Shown piece by piece: positions 1 to 11,547 of a DNA stretch of 64,000 bases (position 1 is its first letter; every line of letters begins with the position of its first letter). Position numbers and translations under genes: made by a program. The DNA is from Ulva prolifera (taxonomy: Eukaryota; Chlorophyta; Ulvophyceae; Ulvales; Ulvaceae): the NCBI GenBank assembly GCA_023078555.1, contig CM041204.1, forward strand, positions 468,923-532,922, in the 5' to 3' direction. A model generated the notes under the pieces. That model did no database searches. It saw nothing but the letters and a program-made list of their open reading frames with translations, and was not told where the DNA came from.

Positions 1-2373
1 AGATAATTTTAAGAAATAATGAATTCTCAGAGGCTGTGTAGAGTGAGTTTTGATGCTGCTCAGCATCGTCATGTGCTCTGCGAGCAAGAATGCAGTTTCT
101 CCTGCCTGCCATACAAATCGTTCAGTCGTCCTTCACTCCGACATCGTTATTGTTTCGGCTTCTATATGTCCACCATCTCCGGACGGTTGCTGTGGCCCGC
201 CTGAAATGTGGGGAGCGCGTGCGATATCGCCTGCAACCACAACTGCAAATGATAGCCCGTTTAGCATCTGGCCACTGATATACATAGCAATTCACGGAAG
301 TTCTGCAGTACGATGTATGCATTACTGGCTGGACAGTGGTGTGGTAGCGGTCAATCTCTGTACTGGTCCACTTGCTATGCAGGACTCATGCGGAGCATTG
401 ATCCCTTTACTGCTTTGCGTAGAAGACCTTGTTAGGCTGTTGAATTGTACAGCAAGTCTGTGCAGCCCCGTTCAAGGTGTATACGTTTGCATGCTGTCCT
501 CTTGTCCTGTGTGCCACCAAACAGCAGCCTGGAGGCAGCATGAAACCCATGCCGTGCTGCATACAAGACACGGCCACATCTGCGGTGGAGCTCGTGTGTG
601 TGAATCCCACCGGCCGGGATCGGTGTCCAACAGAGCACCGGACGTCGCCCAGCAGCCTTCTGAACTGCAGCTCTAGCTTTCTCTCGATGCGATGTGGTGC
701 ATCGTCGTAGCTTCATCTTTCTGTCTGCTGTATGATCATGCACTGCATACATCGCTGACGGTGCCCACAACGAAACACACCTTGCAGCCACCCCAACATT
801 CAGGAGTAACTAACAATCACGCCGTTGGCACCATGCTTCAGCGTTTGCGTGTACACTGCTACTGCGCTCGGGTGAGAACTCCCACTCCGCTCACTGCTCG
901 CCTCGGTGCTGGATCACACGTTCCAATTGATCAGCTTTCGTGAGATCTCGTGACCCGTGGTGCACCTGCTCCATGTTGTACGTGGCGGGCGTCCTCCTTA
1001 CACATATGCATGCCCCAGGCCGCCCTCTTCACACTTCGACACTGTGACTGGCCTGCGCCTGTAGCTGCTATGCGCATTAGGGCCTTGTGCCTTTACCCGA
1101 GGTCAGCGCACCGCACATGTGCTGCATGCATGTGCCGTTCAGGTGCAAGGGGCTCATCCTTCCCCGGACCGATGGATGCGCAGCCACACGGTGTGCCTCA
1201 GCTGCCGCTTGCAGCCGGCATACACATTCGCAAACATCCACATCTGGATTGATGCGTTTTTCCAATGCATCGCGCAGGGGCGATGGGCCGCTGCAGGCTG
1301 GTGTGGCCACGTGCCTTGGGGAACGGAGGCCACCAAAACATCTTCAAGGTCTGAATTCCGACACATGCAGGGATGGGCTTCGGCCATGCGGGGGCATTTC
1401 CGAGCTGCGACTCAGCATGAGTGCGGCAGCCTGTAGACATGTGCACGACGTTACAGAGTGCACTGCATAGGGAAGCACTGGTGCGGGTGTGGCCGTGGGG
1501 CAGTGGTGTTGCTGGTGTGGCAGTGTCGGCCGGGGGTAATGCCAACAGTGTTGGTGGTGGTGCACCTGGACTCCGGCGTCCGGGACGCCAGGGTGGATTG
1601 GCCCTGTCTGCAAATCGAAGTAAACCTGAATCTACTTAGCCGATCCTCAAGAGGACACTGACACCTCCGAATGAATGTATGTGGATGAGAGGTTCAATGC
1701 GCGAACATCAATCGGCATGTGGTGTGAGGTAACCTGTTGAGACAAATACCTTTAAATAGTGGTGCGTCAAGCGTATTTCAGGCCGAGGCCTGCTGCGATG
1801 CAACTTCAGTTTGCCACAGCAAGGCCAGAACCATCGACTCGATTGTGTGTCTCTGTCTAGACGTGCTTTGCGCGCAGAGCCATGCCTAATTGCGCTTCCC
1901 GGTCCTCCGAGAGCGCCTCGGCTGTACTACCTCCCACTGACGGCCGACACGCTTGTGGCGCGTCCTCCGCACAGATTTCAAGCAGTGCCACTGCAGCGGT
2001 GACAAGGATGACAGGAGTCCCCATGAAGGGTCAGTCATGACTCCAGTGCAGTTACGAAAAAAAAAAAAACAAGCTACACGAGCTGTTGCCACGGATGAAG
2101 GCAGCATGTGAGATGGCTGGCGCTACAGACCTCAGTAACCGAATGGAAGGTCGCCCGCCCGTCATGGCCACTGCGCCGCCGAGGCTCGCCCATTCCCTGG
2201 ATCCTGGCAGCGCCCTGCCCACAGGCAATCCTGAACAGCACGCATGTCACCACACACACCAGCAGATCGTGGCGCATAGACACCACGCACAGCAGGCGGG
2301 GTGATGACACTTACATCCTGGCTACCAACGATGAGATTGAGCATGCATCTGCAGCCATGCAGCCATGACCCAC
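1..2373. other. No supported gene
   Basis: Short overlapping open frames occur in several frames on both strands and none shows a recognisable domain or consistent codon character. A run of 12 A lies near 2058-2069. I see no RNA gene or transposon end here. Confidence 0.4.
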
Positions 2374-2418
2374 TGTGGCAGTCCAGTGATAAGACCGCTC
2401 TACCACTGGACTGCCACA
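2374..2418. repeat. Perfect 15-bp hairpin downstream of a membrane-protein gene
   Basis: Arms TGTGGCAGTCCAGTG (2374-2388) and its exact reverse complement (2404-2418) flank a 15-base loop. The structure lies about 20 bp beyond the stop of the minus-strand gene ending at 2440, so it would be in that gene's 3' untranslated region. Its role is unknown; 3'-end processing or an RNA structural element are possibilities. Confidence 0.6.
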
Positions 2419-2439
2419 CCCACAGGTCACGCACAGCTA

Positions 2440-3171
2440 TCAGACTGCAGGCGCAGGCGGCGGCGCGGGTGGGGGCAGGAGGTGCTCACCCATGCTGCCA
2501 CCCCCATAGACCGTGAACACGCACCGCCCGAGCTGCGCCTTGTGCACAACCTCATCGCCGCTGCCCTGCCAGCACATGTCTGAATAGTAGAGCAGCAGCA
2601 ATGCGTCTGTGTGCGCCTTAATGCTTGCAGCTCGTGGTGTCCTGTGCCCCCGGACCATTGCGTTGCGGCGAGGCTGGGGGAACCGGTACCTGGGCATCAA
2701 CCACAGCACAGGTGGCGCGCCTATGCATCCAGCGCAAAGCAGTGACCAGTGAACACTGGCCATGCCTCCGCAGGCGTCGTCTCCACGGGTGTGACGCCCG
2801 ATAAGAAAGGTCATCGAAACCGGGAAGAAGCCGATCATCACGAACGCGCACAGGTACCATACTGCAGCAAGCGGCAAATGCATAACCACCATCACCACGC
2901 CCCTGCATGACCGCTTCTGCATGCGTTCATGCCAGGTCCGCTGCGGATGCAGCTGCTCCTGGAGATGCTGCACAGCCGTGAGGAAGTCCGGCGGGAGGCG
3001 CTTGCCTCTCTTGAAGTGCGTGGCGCCGATGTACGGCTGCAGCTCGGGAGCAACGGAACCAGGGCTTCTGCGCCGTATCGCCTCCCTGGTAGCCTTGTGC
3101 GCCTCTGCAGGCGATAACAGTGGCTGCGGCGGTGGCCTGAGCACCTGGCGTACCATGCATGCGCCGGCCAC
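2440..3171 (-). CDS. Small membrane protein of unknown function (family M, copy 1)
   Basis: A 243-residue open frame. The N-terminal ~90 residues are charged and Pro/Arg-rich. Then come hydrophobic stretches at about residues 90-125 (VVMHLPLAAVWYLCAF...), 140-162 (SVHWSLLCAGCIGAPPVLW) and 190-197, followed by a Pro-rich tail. It is related to the plus-strand gene at 8464-9039: both have an LQPY-x(3)-ATH motif, a following short LP motif at similar spacing, a basic linker and then a first membrane segment. I do not recognise the family. The shared layout in two otherwise divergent sequences is the main reason to regard both as real genes. The start used is the first Met of the frame, and an upstream exon is possible. 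Confidence 0.5.
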   Translation of the reverse strand: MAGACMVRQVLRPPPQPLLSPAEAHKATREAIRRRSPGSVAPELQPYIGATHFKRGKRLPPDFLTAVQHLQEQLHPQRTWHERMQKRSCRGVVMVVMHLPLAAVWYLCAFVMIGFFPVSMTFLIGRHTRGDDACGGMASVHWSLLCAGCIGAPPVLWLMPRYRFPQPRRNAMVRGHRTPRAASIKAHTDALLLLYYSDMCWQGSGDEVVHKAQLGRCVFTVYGGGSMGEHLLPPPAPPPAPAV

Positions 3172-6100
3172 GTCAGCCGACCACAGTGGCTGAGGTGGTG
3201 TCCACAGGAGCCACTGGCGACGAGCGGGGGGCTGTGGTGCCGCAGAGCTGCAGGAGAGATGGTGTAGTGACTCGGAGTTGTGGCGGGGTGGGCTGCCAGG
3301 TGCGGCGGAAGCAAGTGCAGTCGCTTCGGAATCAGTCGGAGCTCTAGAGTGCAGCAGGCTCTATGTGAGTATGGCCACCAGTGCCTGGCAGGAGCGGTCC
3401 CCCGAGGCGTGGCACAGGGCGTGGTGCAGCTGCGTCGGGCTTGGCTGCAGGAGAAGTGAACCTTGCACACTCTTGTAGCCTGCATGAGCTGCTATGACTC
3501 GCTGACATGAACCAGGCGCGCCACACCAGCCTGGAGCCCTGTCTGTGGCCACTGCTGCGCCCGAAAACTGGCTGCATCACAAGAGGCACGTAGTTATGGT
3601 CAATGTTCAAGACGTCTCACGCTCAAGGTCCCTATAGATAGATGCCCCGGGCCAGAGGAGACTGATCAGGTACTCCGAGCGCAAGCCGTAGCTAGCATGG
3701 TTGAACTCCCAGCTTTAAACGCCTGAGAGAGCACAATTTGGGGGAGAATCGCTGACGGCCGGTGTGTCAAGGAAATCTCAGGTGAGGGTTCGAGACGTAT
3801 GTCACACGACGGTCTGTCGTCGCCAGGAGCATCATGCCTCGGATCGCCTCGTCAGGGATCACACAGCGCACCTAACGCATGAAACCATACATTTCTGTTG
3901 TATTGTGTGCCTGATGTCCGTCTGACCACGCTTAGCTGGCTTAAGACATGAATCGAGGCCAACAGATGCGCGTCTCGCGTCGGCACATGCCGCGGATACA
4001 GACAATACGGACGGGCGAGACTAACCTTTTGCTACCTTGGCAACTGGTGAAAGCCTGTAACGTGAGCTCGAGACCTCAACGCGAGCTGACCGTGTATATG
4101 TTGTCGCGAAAAGGCACGAGGTCCAGAGCGGCCGAGACCATTGCTCAAGGCGGGCCACAATTGTATGAAACCGTCAAATACCCAAGCTTGCGTCAAGCTG
4201 TGGTGTCCTCAGTTCCAAGCAAACGGAACTCTTCCCGGACTGTCGCTATCGATTTACCGGGCAAAGATGTCAAGCCGCCGAGCAAACGTGACTCGCAGCC
4301 TCTAGTTTCCTAACAATGCGCAAAGGGAATTAACTTCAGCGATCGCGCCTGCCCGCTGCGTGCCTGCAGACCTGTGTTGTGTTCCTCGTTTCTTGTTGTT
4401 CCTTACAGTCTTCTTCTATACTTTGGTATCGGTGAGATACCTCTGACCTATGTTAACATACAAAGATAAAGCTGTCTCTATGCATCTGTATTATCTATAA
4501 CCCGTGTGCGTGCACGCTCTCTCGTGCAGCGTGTCCATCGCTTGGCACCTACCAACAACCTCACATGCATTGGACATGCATGTCCGTGCATGCATGCGCT
4601 AGTGCGGCGCGGCAGCTCCTCACAACAACCTGCCCAGACCACGGAGTCGTTTCTAAGCTGCCCGCCAGGTACCGGCGCTGCACGCTGCATGCACAGCCTC
4701 GTTCCCCTTTCGAAGCCGAAAAACGTAGCATGGCGTGCCAGTGCAGCGGCTCGCGGCGATTCACAAAGGTCCAGAGGTATGCCTGTGGGCGATAAGCAAC
4801 GCCGGCCGAAGAGACAAGAGACAGCACATCTCTCGCTGGCCATTAGGCAAGCCGGGCATCGGTCGCCCGGTACACCAATGAGCTCCCAAGCCGCCCTATG
4901 TACCTGACTACAAGCTTTTGTATCTGCTCCGCGTGCAGCGTAATAGGATTGGGGCGTCCATGTGGATCACAGCAAGATACAGTGTAATCTTGCATCGAAT
5001 ACCACATGCAGCTGAAGTTTTTCCGAGCGTCCACGCTGACTGTCCCACGGTCTGCTTCCGATTGGATCTGGTTTGATAGCAGCTTGCACAAGCGCATGGG
5101 TCGGCGTTGTCACAGCCAGGAAGTGAACTTTACATACACCGGATATACCCGCTTTGAGCCAAATACTCAGCGCCTCTACCAATGGCCAAATGGCCACCAG
5201 TGCCAAACGTCCCGAGACTTTCCCAGCGTTTACATACTTTCAAGACGATTGCATACATCTTTTTCGCTGTTAAATTTGATGTTGCTGTCATTGACTTTGT
5301 GCTTTGTCCTGCATGGCGGTATAGGCGGTATGCCGGACGGTATTCGACGCCGAATTAGGAACAGCTTGCCAGCTACCGGATACTCTCACAGCTAATTCGC
5401 AACAGCAAGTAGCTGTCATTAGATGTCTGCTGTGACTTGTCCCGCGCCGAGGCGTTGTGTCTGCTGCGGTATAGAGCCGCACCTCCCGCAGCGCTGTATA
5501 GAAGGTATTTCCTGCTTCCTTCTGTGAAGTTGATGCACCTCGTAGCTTTGAATGTTAGATGGCGCTCATTCTGGCCACCATACTCCATTAGCTGTTGCCT
5601 GCCGTAAGCCTGCTGTTGCCTGCCATATACTCGAAGGTAGTTTTGCGTATGACAGTGGCTGCAGTATTTGCTGTGTTATTGACCGCAGTATAGACAGCGT
5701 TATTTACTGCACTATTTATTGCATTTTCGCTGCGGTGTATGGTCGTGAGTCCATGCAACTACAATTAGTAGTTTGCTGTGCCTTTTGCTGCGCCGAGGGG
5801 CTGTTTTTTCTGCGGTATAGAGCCGCATCCTTCGCAGCACTGTACGGGGAGGTATTTCCCACCTGTATGTATGCAAGTCATACTATCTGTGGCACTGCAC
5901 GCCTCTGCGCATGCTATGGCACACCATCTATCAACGACATATTAACAGGTTTGGTTTCCTGCTCCGAGCTGGGCGCTGCCCGCCATGTCCTCGTGCTGGC
6001 CGGTCCCTGGTCGATGCACACCCTCGTCGCCACTGCTGCTGCGGCCCGTTCGCATCAAGCTTGTCGTCTGCTTTTGATTTCATAACGCAATGCAGAAAGA

Positions 6101-6678
6101 TAAATTGACTATCATATCCACTGCTGTATTGGCTGTGTCCAATTGCACGTGCTGACCGTGCTCTAGACAGCTGTATCGCACCGGTAGAACAATTCGCGAT
6201 GCCTACGAGAAGTCGCTTCCGCACTTCGTTTTGAAATTTATTGCATTGCCTATGTCTCTGCGTTCCGGTGGCAACGAATTCCCAACTTCCTTGTAGGTCA
6301 ACAACGTCGCGGCCAGTTCTTGTGCTGCAGCGCCCAAGCGGGACGTCGTCATAACTATCAGGATGGCTCTATACATCTCTGTCACACAGAGTGGGGCTGA
6401 TGTTTGGTTTGGAGAGCAACGTAACGGATGTTGCGTGTCAAGTCTGGACACAGCTGCTGGATGCAACCTGGCGAAGACATGCACAACCATGCAAGCAGCA
6501 GCAACATTGGATTGTGGTATGTCGCAGGTGATGTATTACTTGCAATCCATGCCCTGGTCAAGGACTGTGGCTGGGGCACATTGAGAAGGTTGTATGTGCG
6601 TACGTGAAATTGCAGCATGTGTACTGTGGATGTATGCGTCAAGAACTCTCGATTGCAGATCAGCAACTCATCACATAG
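3172..6678. other. No supported gene; one short direct repeat
   Basis: A plus frame at 3948-4313 (121 codons, Arg/Ser-rich) lacks recognisable motifs and is not called. A diverged ~70-bp direct repeat is present at about 5443-5511 and 5788-5860; both copies contain CTGCGGTATAGAGCCGCA and end in GGTATTTCC. The repeat contains an internal palindromic core (TGCGG...CCGCA). Nothing else is recognised. Confidence 0.4.
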
Positions 6679-7386
6679 CTGAACAACCACTGGGTTGTTC
6701 TAGAACAAGCCAGCTGGCTCGAGCCATGGGCTGTTCTGGCTCGAGTCATTGCAAACACATTGGAAGAACAGAAGGCACACAACCTGTGGAGCCTGTGTGA
6801 CAAATGGCTCAGGCAGTGGCTGGTGTTTTCTCAGGTTCGATCCAAGAACGGTACTGGACACTGCTCACAAATGGCAGCACAACTGGACACACAACTCTGG
6901 AAGTTTACAGAGCAGCAAATGTCATTTCTTTCAGCAATGCTGGAGACACATCTACTTGATTTGACAGATTCCCACTTAGAATTGGAGTCAATCTACACAG
7001 TTCCATGAGTAGAATGTTTCCCACAGTCACAGATCTGCGAGGCATACTTCACAAGATGGTCAGGAGCCACAGGTTCACTGTTGTCGTGGCAAAGGGAATT
7101 TAGCAATGAATCACAAGCAAGTAGATTCAGCTGAAGCTGATGACCAGACCAGGAACTCGACTCGGATTTGGGTATGTGTCATTTGTGCTATTGTGTGAGT
7201 GATACACTTGGTGTCACTTTACAACAGCTGTGCCACTATAGGTTTGAACAAATGCAGGCACAACCACAGGAACACGTTGCCAGAGGGCAGGCTCAAGACG
7301 CAATTCCTTCAGCAGCACATGCCATTGAGAGCATGCCAGCGGCGCAGCGTGCTGCCATTTTGGCTGTCATGCCAGATGCTCAGTGA
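6679..7386 (+). CDS. Candidate exons of an unidentified gene
   Basis: Two frames here look coding by composition. The first, about 6679-7008, follows an ACATAG acceptor and reads LNNHWVVLEQ... into a Trp-, Leu- and Gln-rich helical-looking segment (KAHNLWSLCDKWLRQWLVF). The second, 7228-7386, follows a clear TTTACAACAG acceptor and reads LCHYRFEQMQAQ... to a TGA stop, with alternating Gln/Ala and MPAAQRAAILAVMPDAQ. A TGTAA motif lies ~200 bp after the stop (about 7583), as expected for a green-algal 3' end. The start and intermediate exons are not resolved. I do not recognise the product. It could be a host gene or the tail of an unrecognised transposon gene. Confidence 0.35.
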
Positions 7387-8463
7387 GAGGACCTGTTGAA
7401 GGCAATGGGCTTCTAGTGAAGCGTGTTTTCCGCTGGCTGCGGCTCATCTATACTGCCGCTGGCAGGTGTTGCTGTGCTGTATTGTGTGCTCCATACAATG
7501 CCAATACAGTCCATACTGCAGTGTAGCCTGCAGCTCTGGCGCTGCTTTTGTGCAGCTGCTTGACCGAAACAGTATGCAGAATGTAAATCATGTATCAGTG
7601 TATTAAATGTGCACGGAGTGTGGATATGAACTGGTAGACGGCGCCTGCATACGAGTCATATACCACAGCAACGTCGTTCCATACACCCGCTATACGGCTT
7701 CCTTGCTCGCTGCTTGCGAGCGACCCGTTGACAGAAACTCCACACTGGCGGCAGAGCAGGGATCTATGAGACTTTGTTGACGATATACACGAAACCGTTC
7801 TTTAAACGGCAAGGTATTTGCGACGGATTATTCAGCGCGCAGGCTGCAGCCATACCCGTGCGCCACTACCCGACTTGCGCAGAGAATACCAGGCGGGCTT
7901 TCCACTACTCGCCCAAATATGCAAGCTCTGCCACAGTATGGGCCTAGAGCCTCACAGGCATACGATGCACCTCTACTCGGTATATGCGTGTATGGCCACT
8001 GTATCAGAACTTTGCGTCCTGGCTGTGTGTCTCTCCAGCCATTGCGCGTCAAGAAGTCCTGAGCCTCGACGCGACTGTTTCACGGCAGTGTTACAGCCAC
8101 AGGTGATGTACCATCAGATGCAAAATCATTACATGTGGTATTTCACCAGATCGGGGGCACTATCTCGTGTCGGCACGGTCTCCAATTTCGTCTGCACTGT
8201 CTCGTCTAACAGCTGTGCACGTCCTCGAAAGCGGCCGAGGGCGTATATTGTTGGTCTTCTATCTATGTTTGCATGATTTCTGCACTCCAGGAGACATGTG
8301 CAGGCTGGACCCAATAGGGCTGAGTGGATCCAGACATGGCCAACGTCTTCATCCAGACATTCATCACCTCATAATCGTTTCCCCTGAAGCTACATTGTCA
8401 ACAGTATCCCACTCCGCGCGCGGTGTCGTCCCGTACTCGCAAGTACGCAACAACAGGAGCAGC
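7387..8463. other. 3' flank and intergenic sequence
   Basis: Contains the putative 3' UTR of the preceding exons, then sequence with only short uninformative frames. No element ends were found. Confidence 0.35.
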
Positions 8464-9039
8464 ATGCCTGAGCCCGCACCATCGAGCGAAATCCTTACAT
8501 TTGCCGCGGCACGTGAGCAGACGTACGCTCATCGCCGCAGACAGCGCGACTCCATAGCAGTGGCACCAGCGCTGCAGCCCTACCAAAACGCCACCCATTG
8601 GCCCTCCGGCAACCCACTGCCGCAGAGCCTCGCTGACGCTGCCCGGGCGCGCCGTCGGTCCCCCGACTGGCGAACGCCCAGGCGCATTGCCAGACGTAGC
8701 CTCTTCTGCGCGTATCTGGGTGTGGTGCTCTGTCTGATCACGTATGGCTCAAACAAATCGCTGCGGGACCCCTGCTCGGGCCTCCCGACCGCTGCAAGGG
8801 TCGCCGCGTTTCTGTGCATCTTCTGCTTGCCGAACATCATGGGCTGGCTGCTACTCTATGACTTCTACGGTGAAAATTACACGGCGCTGGAGGAGCATGT
8901 GCGGGTGCTGTACTTGCTGTTCTTTCTGGAGATGGCGCCGGCGGCGGCGGCTCAAGGCGTGTTGAGGCAGATCAAGCAGAAGCATTTGAACACAGCTGAC
9001 ATCGACCTCTGTGGTATCTCGCTTCCAGATATCCCCTGA
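8464..9039 (+). CDS. Small membrane protein of unknown function (family M, copy 2)
   Basis: About 191 residues from the Met at 8464. I chose this Met because the preceding in-frame sequence is unlike the family and because the following MPEPAPSS...AREQTYAHRRRQ resembles the N-terminus of copy 1. Residues ~35-60 contain LQPYQNATH...LP, the motif shared with the gene at 2440-3171. Hydrophobic segments follow at roughly residues 80-97 (LFCAYLGVVLCLITYG), 112-135 (VAAFLCIFCLPNIMGWLLLY) and 147-162 (VLYLLFFLEM). The C-terminus is short and polar. This suggests an integral membrane protein with a cytosolic basic N-terminus. I cannot assign a function. The two copies are in opposite orientation 5.3 kb apart. 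Confidence 0.5.
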   Translation: MPEPAPSSEILTFAAAREQTYAHRRRQRDSIAVAPALQPYQNATHWPSGNPLPQSLADAARARRRSPDWRTPRRIARRSLFCAYLGVVLCLITYGSNKSLRDPCSGLPTAARVAAFLCIFCLPNIMGWLLLYDFYGENYTALEEHVRVLYLLFFLEMAPAAAAQGVLRQIKQKHLNTADIDLCGISLPDIP

Positions 9040-9639
9040 AGGCCCAGGAGTTCGGCCGGTGATGTGAATGACCACCTGCATGTTTGTGTGTGAGCGGCGT
9101 GCCGCGGTTGCAGAGGTGCCACATTGGGCCAGTCTTGGCAGTTGACGAGGGGTAAATTGCGATTCAGTCTAGCCCCTGTAATACTGTCAGTTGTGGGTTA
9201 CAGCCAGAGTCAGCATGTTTACATGTGCTTGCACTTCAAGCGCTGTAAACGCTGAGCTTGACAGGATGACCATGCATGCTCCACGAGCAAAGAAATGACG
9301 CACACACAAGCCGTTGCCGCCATGCGTCACAGTCCATATCCAAGTCCCCACCATCCACCCGACCCATTTGCAGGCACCACAAACTCACACCCCCAACAGG
9401 AACCATCCGCATGCTGGACGCATTGCCATCCAGGCCAGTGCAGCCGTCCTCAATGACCTTTGGCCAGGCTCTACGTAGATGTGGAGTATACTCCGGGCCC
9501 TGCAGCTGATGGCTCAAGTGCGCTCTCAGACCAACCCGGCTTGCCATTGTAATCATTAACCGCGGCGGGCAGGTCTGTCCTCGCACCTCGCAACCCGCTG
9601 CCGCTTCACACCCCTCCCCACTCCTGCCTCAGCGGTGCC

Positions 9640-11001
9640 TACCCCGCCCTGCCTCCATACCTCAGCTGCAGAGCACCGTTTCCTGCTATGTAGGGGCCAG
9701 CAGGGGGCTGGCCCGCTGCGCGAGCGGCTCTCGAGGACGCCGCAGAGAGATCGCCGCAGCAGTGCGCGGTGATCTGCCGCCACAGTGCAAACCCTGTGCA
9801 GGAGGAGGAGCAGCCGTGGGCCGTAGCCCCCCGCTGCAGTGCGCGGTGCGGCGACCGCGGCAGCAGCGCGCCTCGCCGCAGCAGCGGACGGCTGTTTGAA
9901 GCGGGATCAGATGTGATTGCCGCTTCAGCACGCGCCACCGCAGCATGTGGCGGCCCCTCCGCCACTGCCGGGACATGCGCCAGCGCAGCTGCACGCAGCA
10001 CGTCGGCCGCCACCACAGCCTCCTCTGAAGCCCGACTGCAGCCATGCCCTCACGCGCTGCACTGTCCATGCACACACCCAGTTTCCCCTAAAGCGAGCTG
10101 TGCCTCATCAGCCCCACCGCATGCATCACACCGCCCTGGCTCGTTCAGAAGCATCTGCGGAGCGTGCGCGCTGCCCGACAAAACAACCACCCCAGAGCGC
10201 GCCGCTAGGGGTTTGACCTCGCGACCCTGCGGAGGACGCATGCGCCCCGTGGGGGTTGGCGGCTGGCCGGGCATGCCCGCGTGGGAGCTTCAATGTGCGT
10301 GGATTTAGGGCGGAGGTGAGGAGGCGGCCCATGTGTTCGTGCACGGCGCGCACTGCGTCGTGGAAGCCAGGGGGCAGGCGCCACGCAAACCACGCCTTCT
10401 TCCCGCCCCGGCCCATGACTGCGGCAAGGCCGAGAGGGAAGCCAAAGTTGACCTGCACGCCAATCATGACTGGCGACAGCAGGGCATCGGAGCTGTGCAC
10501 GCGTAATTGCATGGAGCTCTACATGCTCGGGAGATCTCGAAGGGGACGTACTCTGCCTTGTGCGAGTTCTGTCATGGCATCGCGATACACGTGTGATCGA
10601 GAAGTCGGAGAGAGGTGGCCACGGCCGCGCAGGTACCAGTGGCGCCTGACGGGCACGATGGCGCCTGTAGCCGCCCGAAGCTGCGCAGATGCCCACGGGG
10701 CCTGCTTCAGCGCCTGGCGCAGCCGCTTGTGGCCATACCGGACATGTGCGGTGGTCGGCACTGGGCTCGCCGGGATGACGAAGGAATCAGCTATCGATGC
10801 AGTGACTTCCGGATCGCTGAAACCGGAGCCTCTCTCGAGGTGCACGCCGGGGGGGGCTGCACCGATTTGGGCAGCGGGCCAGTCCCGGTGCACAGTAAAC
10901 TGGTGTCCAGACTGAGTAGAGGCAGAGGGCTGGGCTGCTTGCTGGCCTGGGACATCTGGCGCTGCTGCTGCTGCTGCTGGAAGCCTCGGTGCTGGTGCTG
11001 A

Positions 11002-11038
<37 letters not shown>

Positions 11039-11547
11039 GCCCCAGGCTGTTCGCGACCTGCGGATGCTGGCAACGCATTTGTCTCGGTGACTCGTGCAAC
11101 TGTTTCCGGAGCGTCAGGGGCTTCTAGATCTACGCCCGAGGCTGCCAATGCTGTGAATTCATGGGGGCCCGGCTCAAGCTTGCGTATCACGTACACAACC
11201 ACTGTGGGCTCGTAGCCCTCACTCGCGCACACGATCTTCAAAATGGCGGATATATAATCCTGCGGGTGCTCTACTTCTGCAGCGGCTTGGTCCGCTGTTC
11301 TTCTTGACTGCTTCAGTAGCACGCGCACCACGACGAGTGTGTGCAGCGTGCCCAAAGGTACAAGTCTACCGAGAAGCTCTAGAAACGTATCAGAGGGATG
11401 GACTCTTACGATTTTGATCGCTGCAGGCAGGAGGCTACTGCCATGCTCGTCGACAATGCACACAGATTTGTGAATGTGCTCCGCTGTGGCCATTTTGGGC
11501 CGTGGTGAAACCGCCGGCAGCGACAGGGGCGCACTGAGCATGAGCAC
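9640..11547 (-). CDS. Unknown Ala-rich gene family F, copy 1
   Basis: The N-terminal exon (11547 to about 10552) has a conserved ~120-residue head (EHIHKSVCIVDEHG...ELLGRLVP...LLKQSRR...ILKIVCASEGYEP), a low-complexity poly-Ala/Pro middle encoded by CAG/CTG triplets (about 10960-11045), and a conserved tail (RRHWYL...). An 82-base intron (10551-10470; GTACGT...CCAG) leads to a second exon with GLAAVMG...KKAWFAWRLP-x-G-x-HDAxRAVHEHM. The same intron position and order occur in copy 2 at 15.0-17.8 kb. Beyond about 10,200 the frame becomes disordered and frames shift, though a GVKRQRV motif near 9.6 kb matches GLKRRRV in copy 2. The ATG nearest the conserved head is about 11493. No known domain is recognised. 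It may be a host family or the gene of an unrecognised element. Confidence 0.5.

Noticed and set aside
3948..4313. 121-codon plus frame MNRGQQMRVSRR...
   Set aside because: No motif, no relative in the window and no supporting splice or 3' signal. May be chance.
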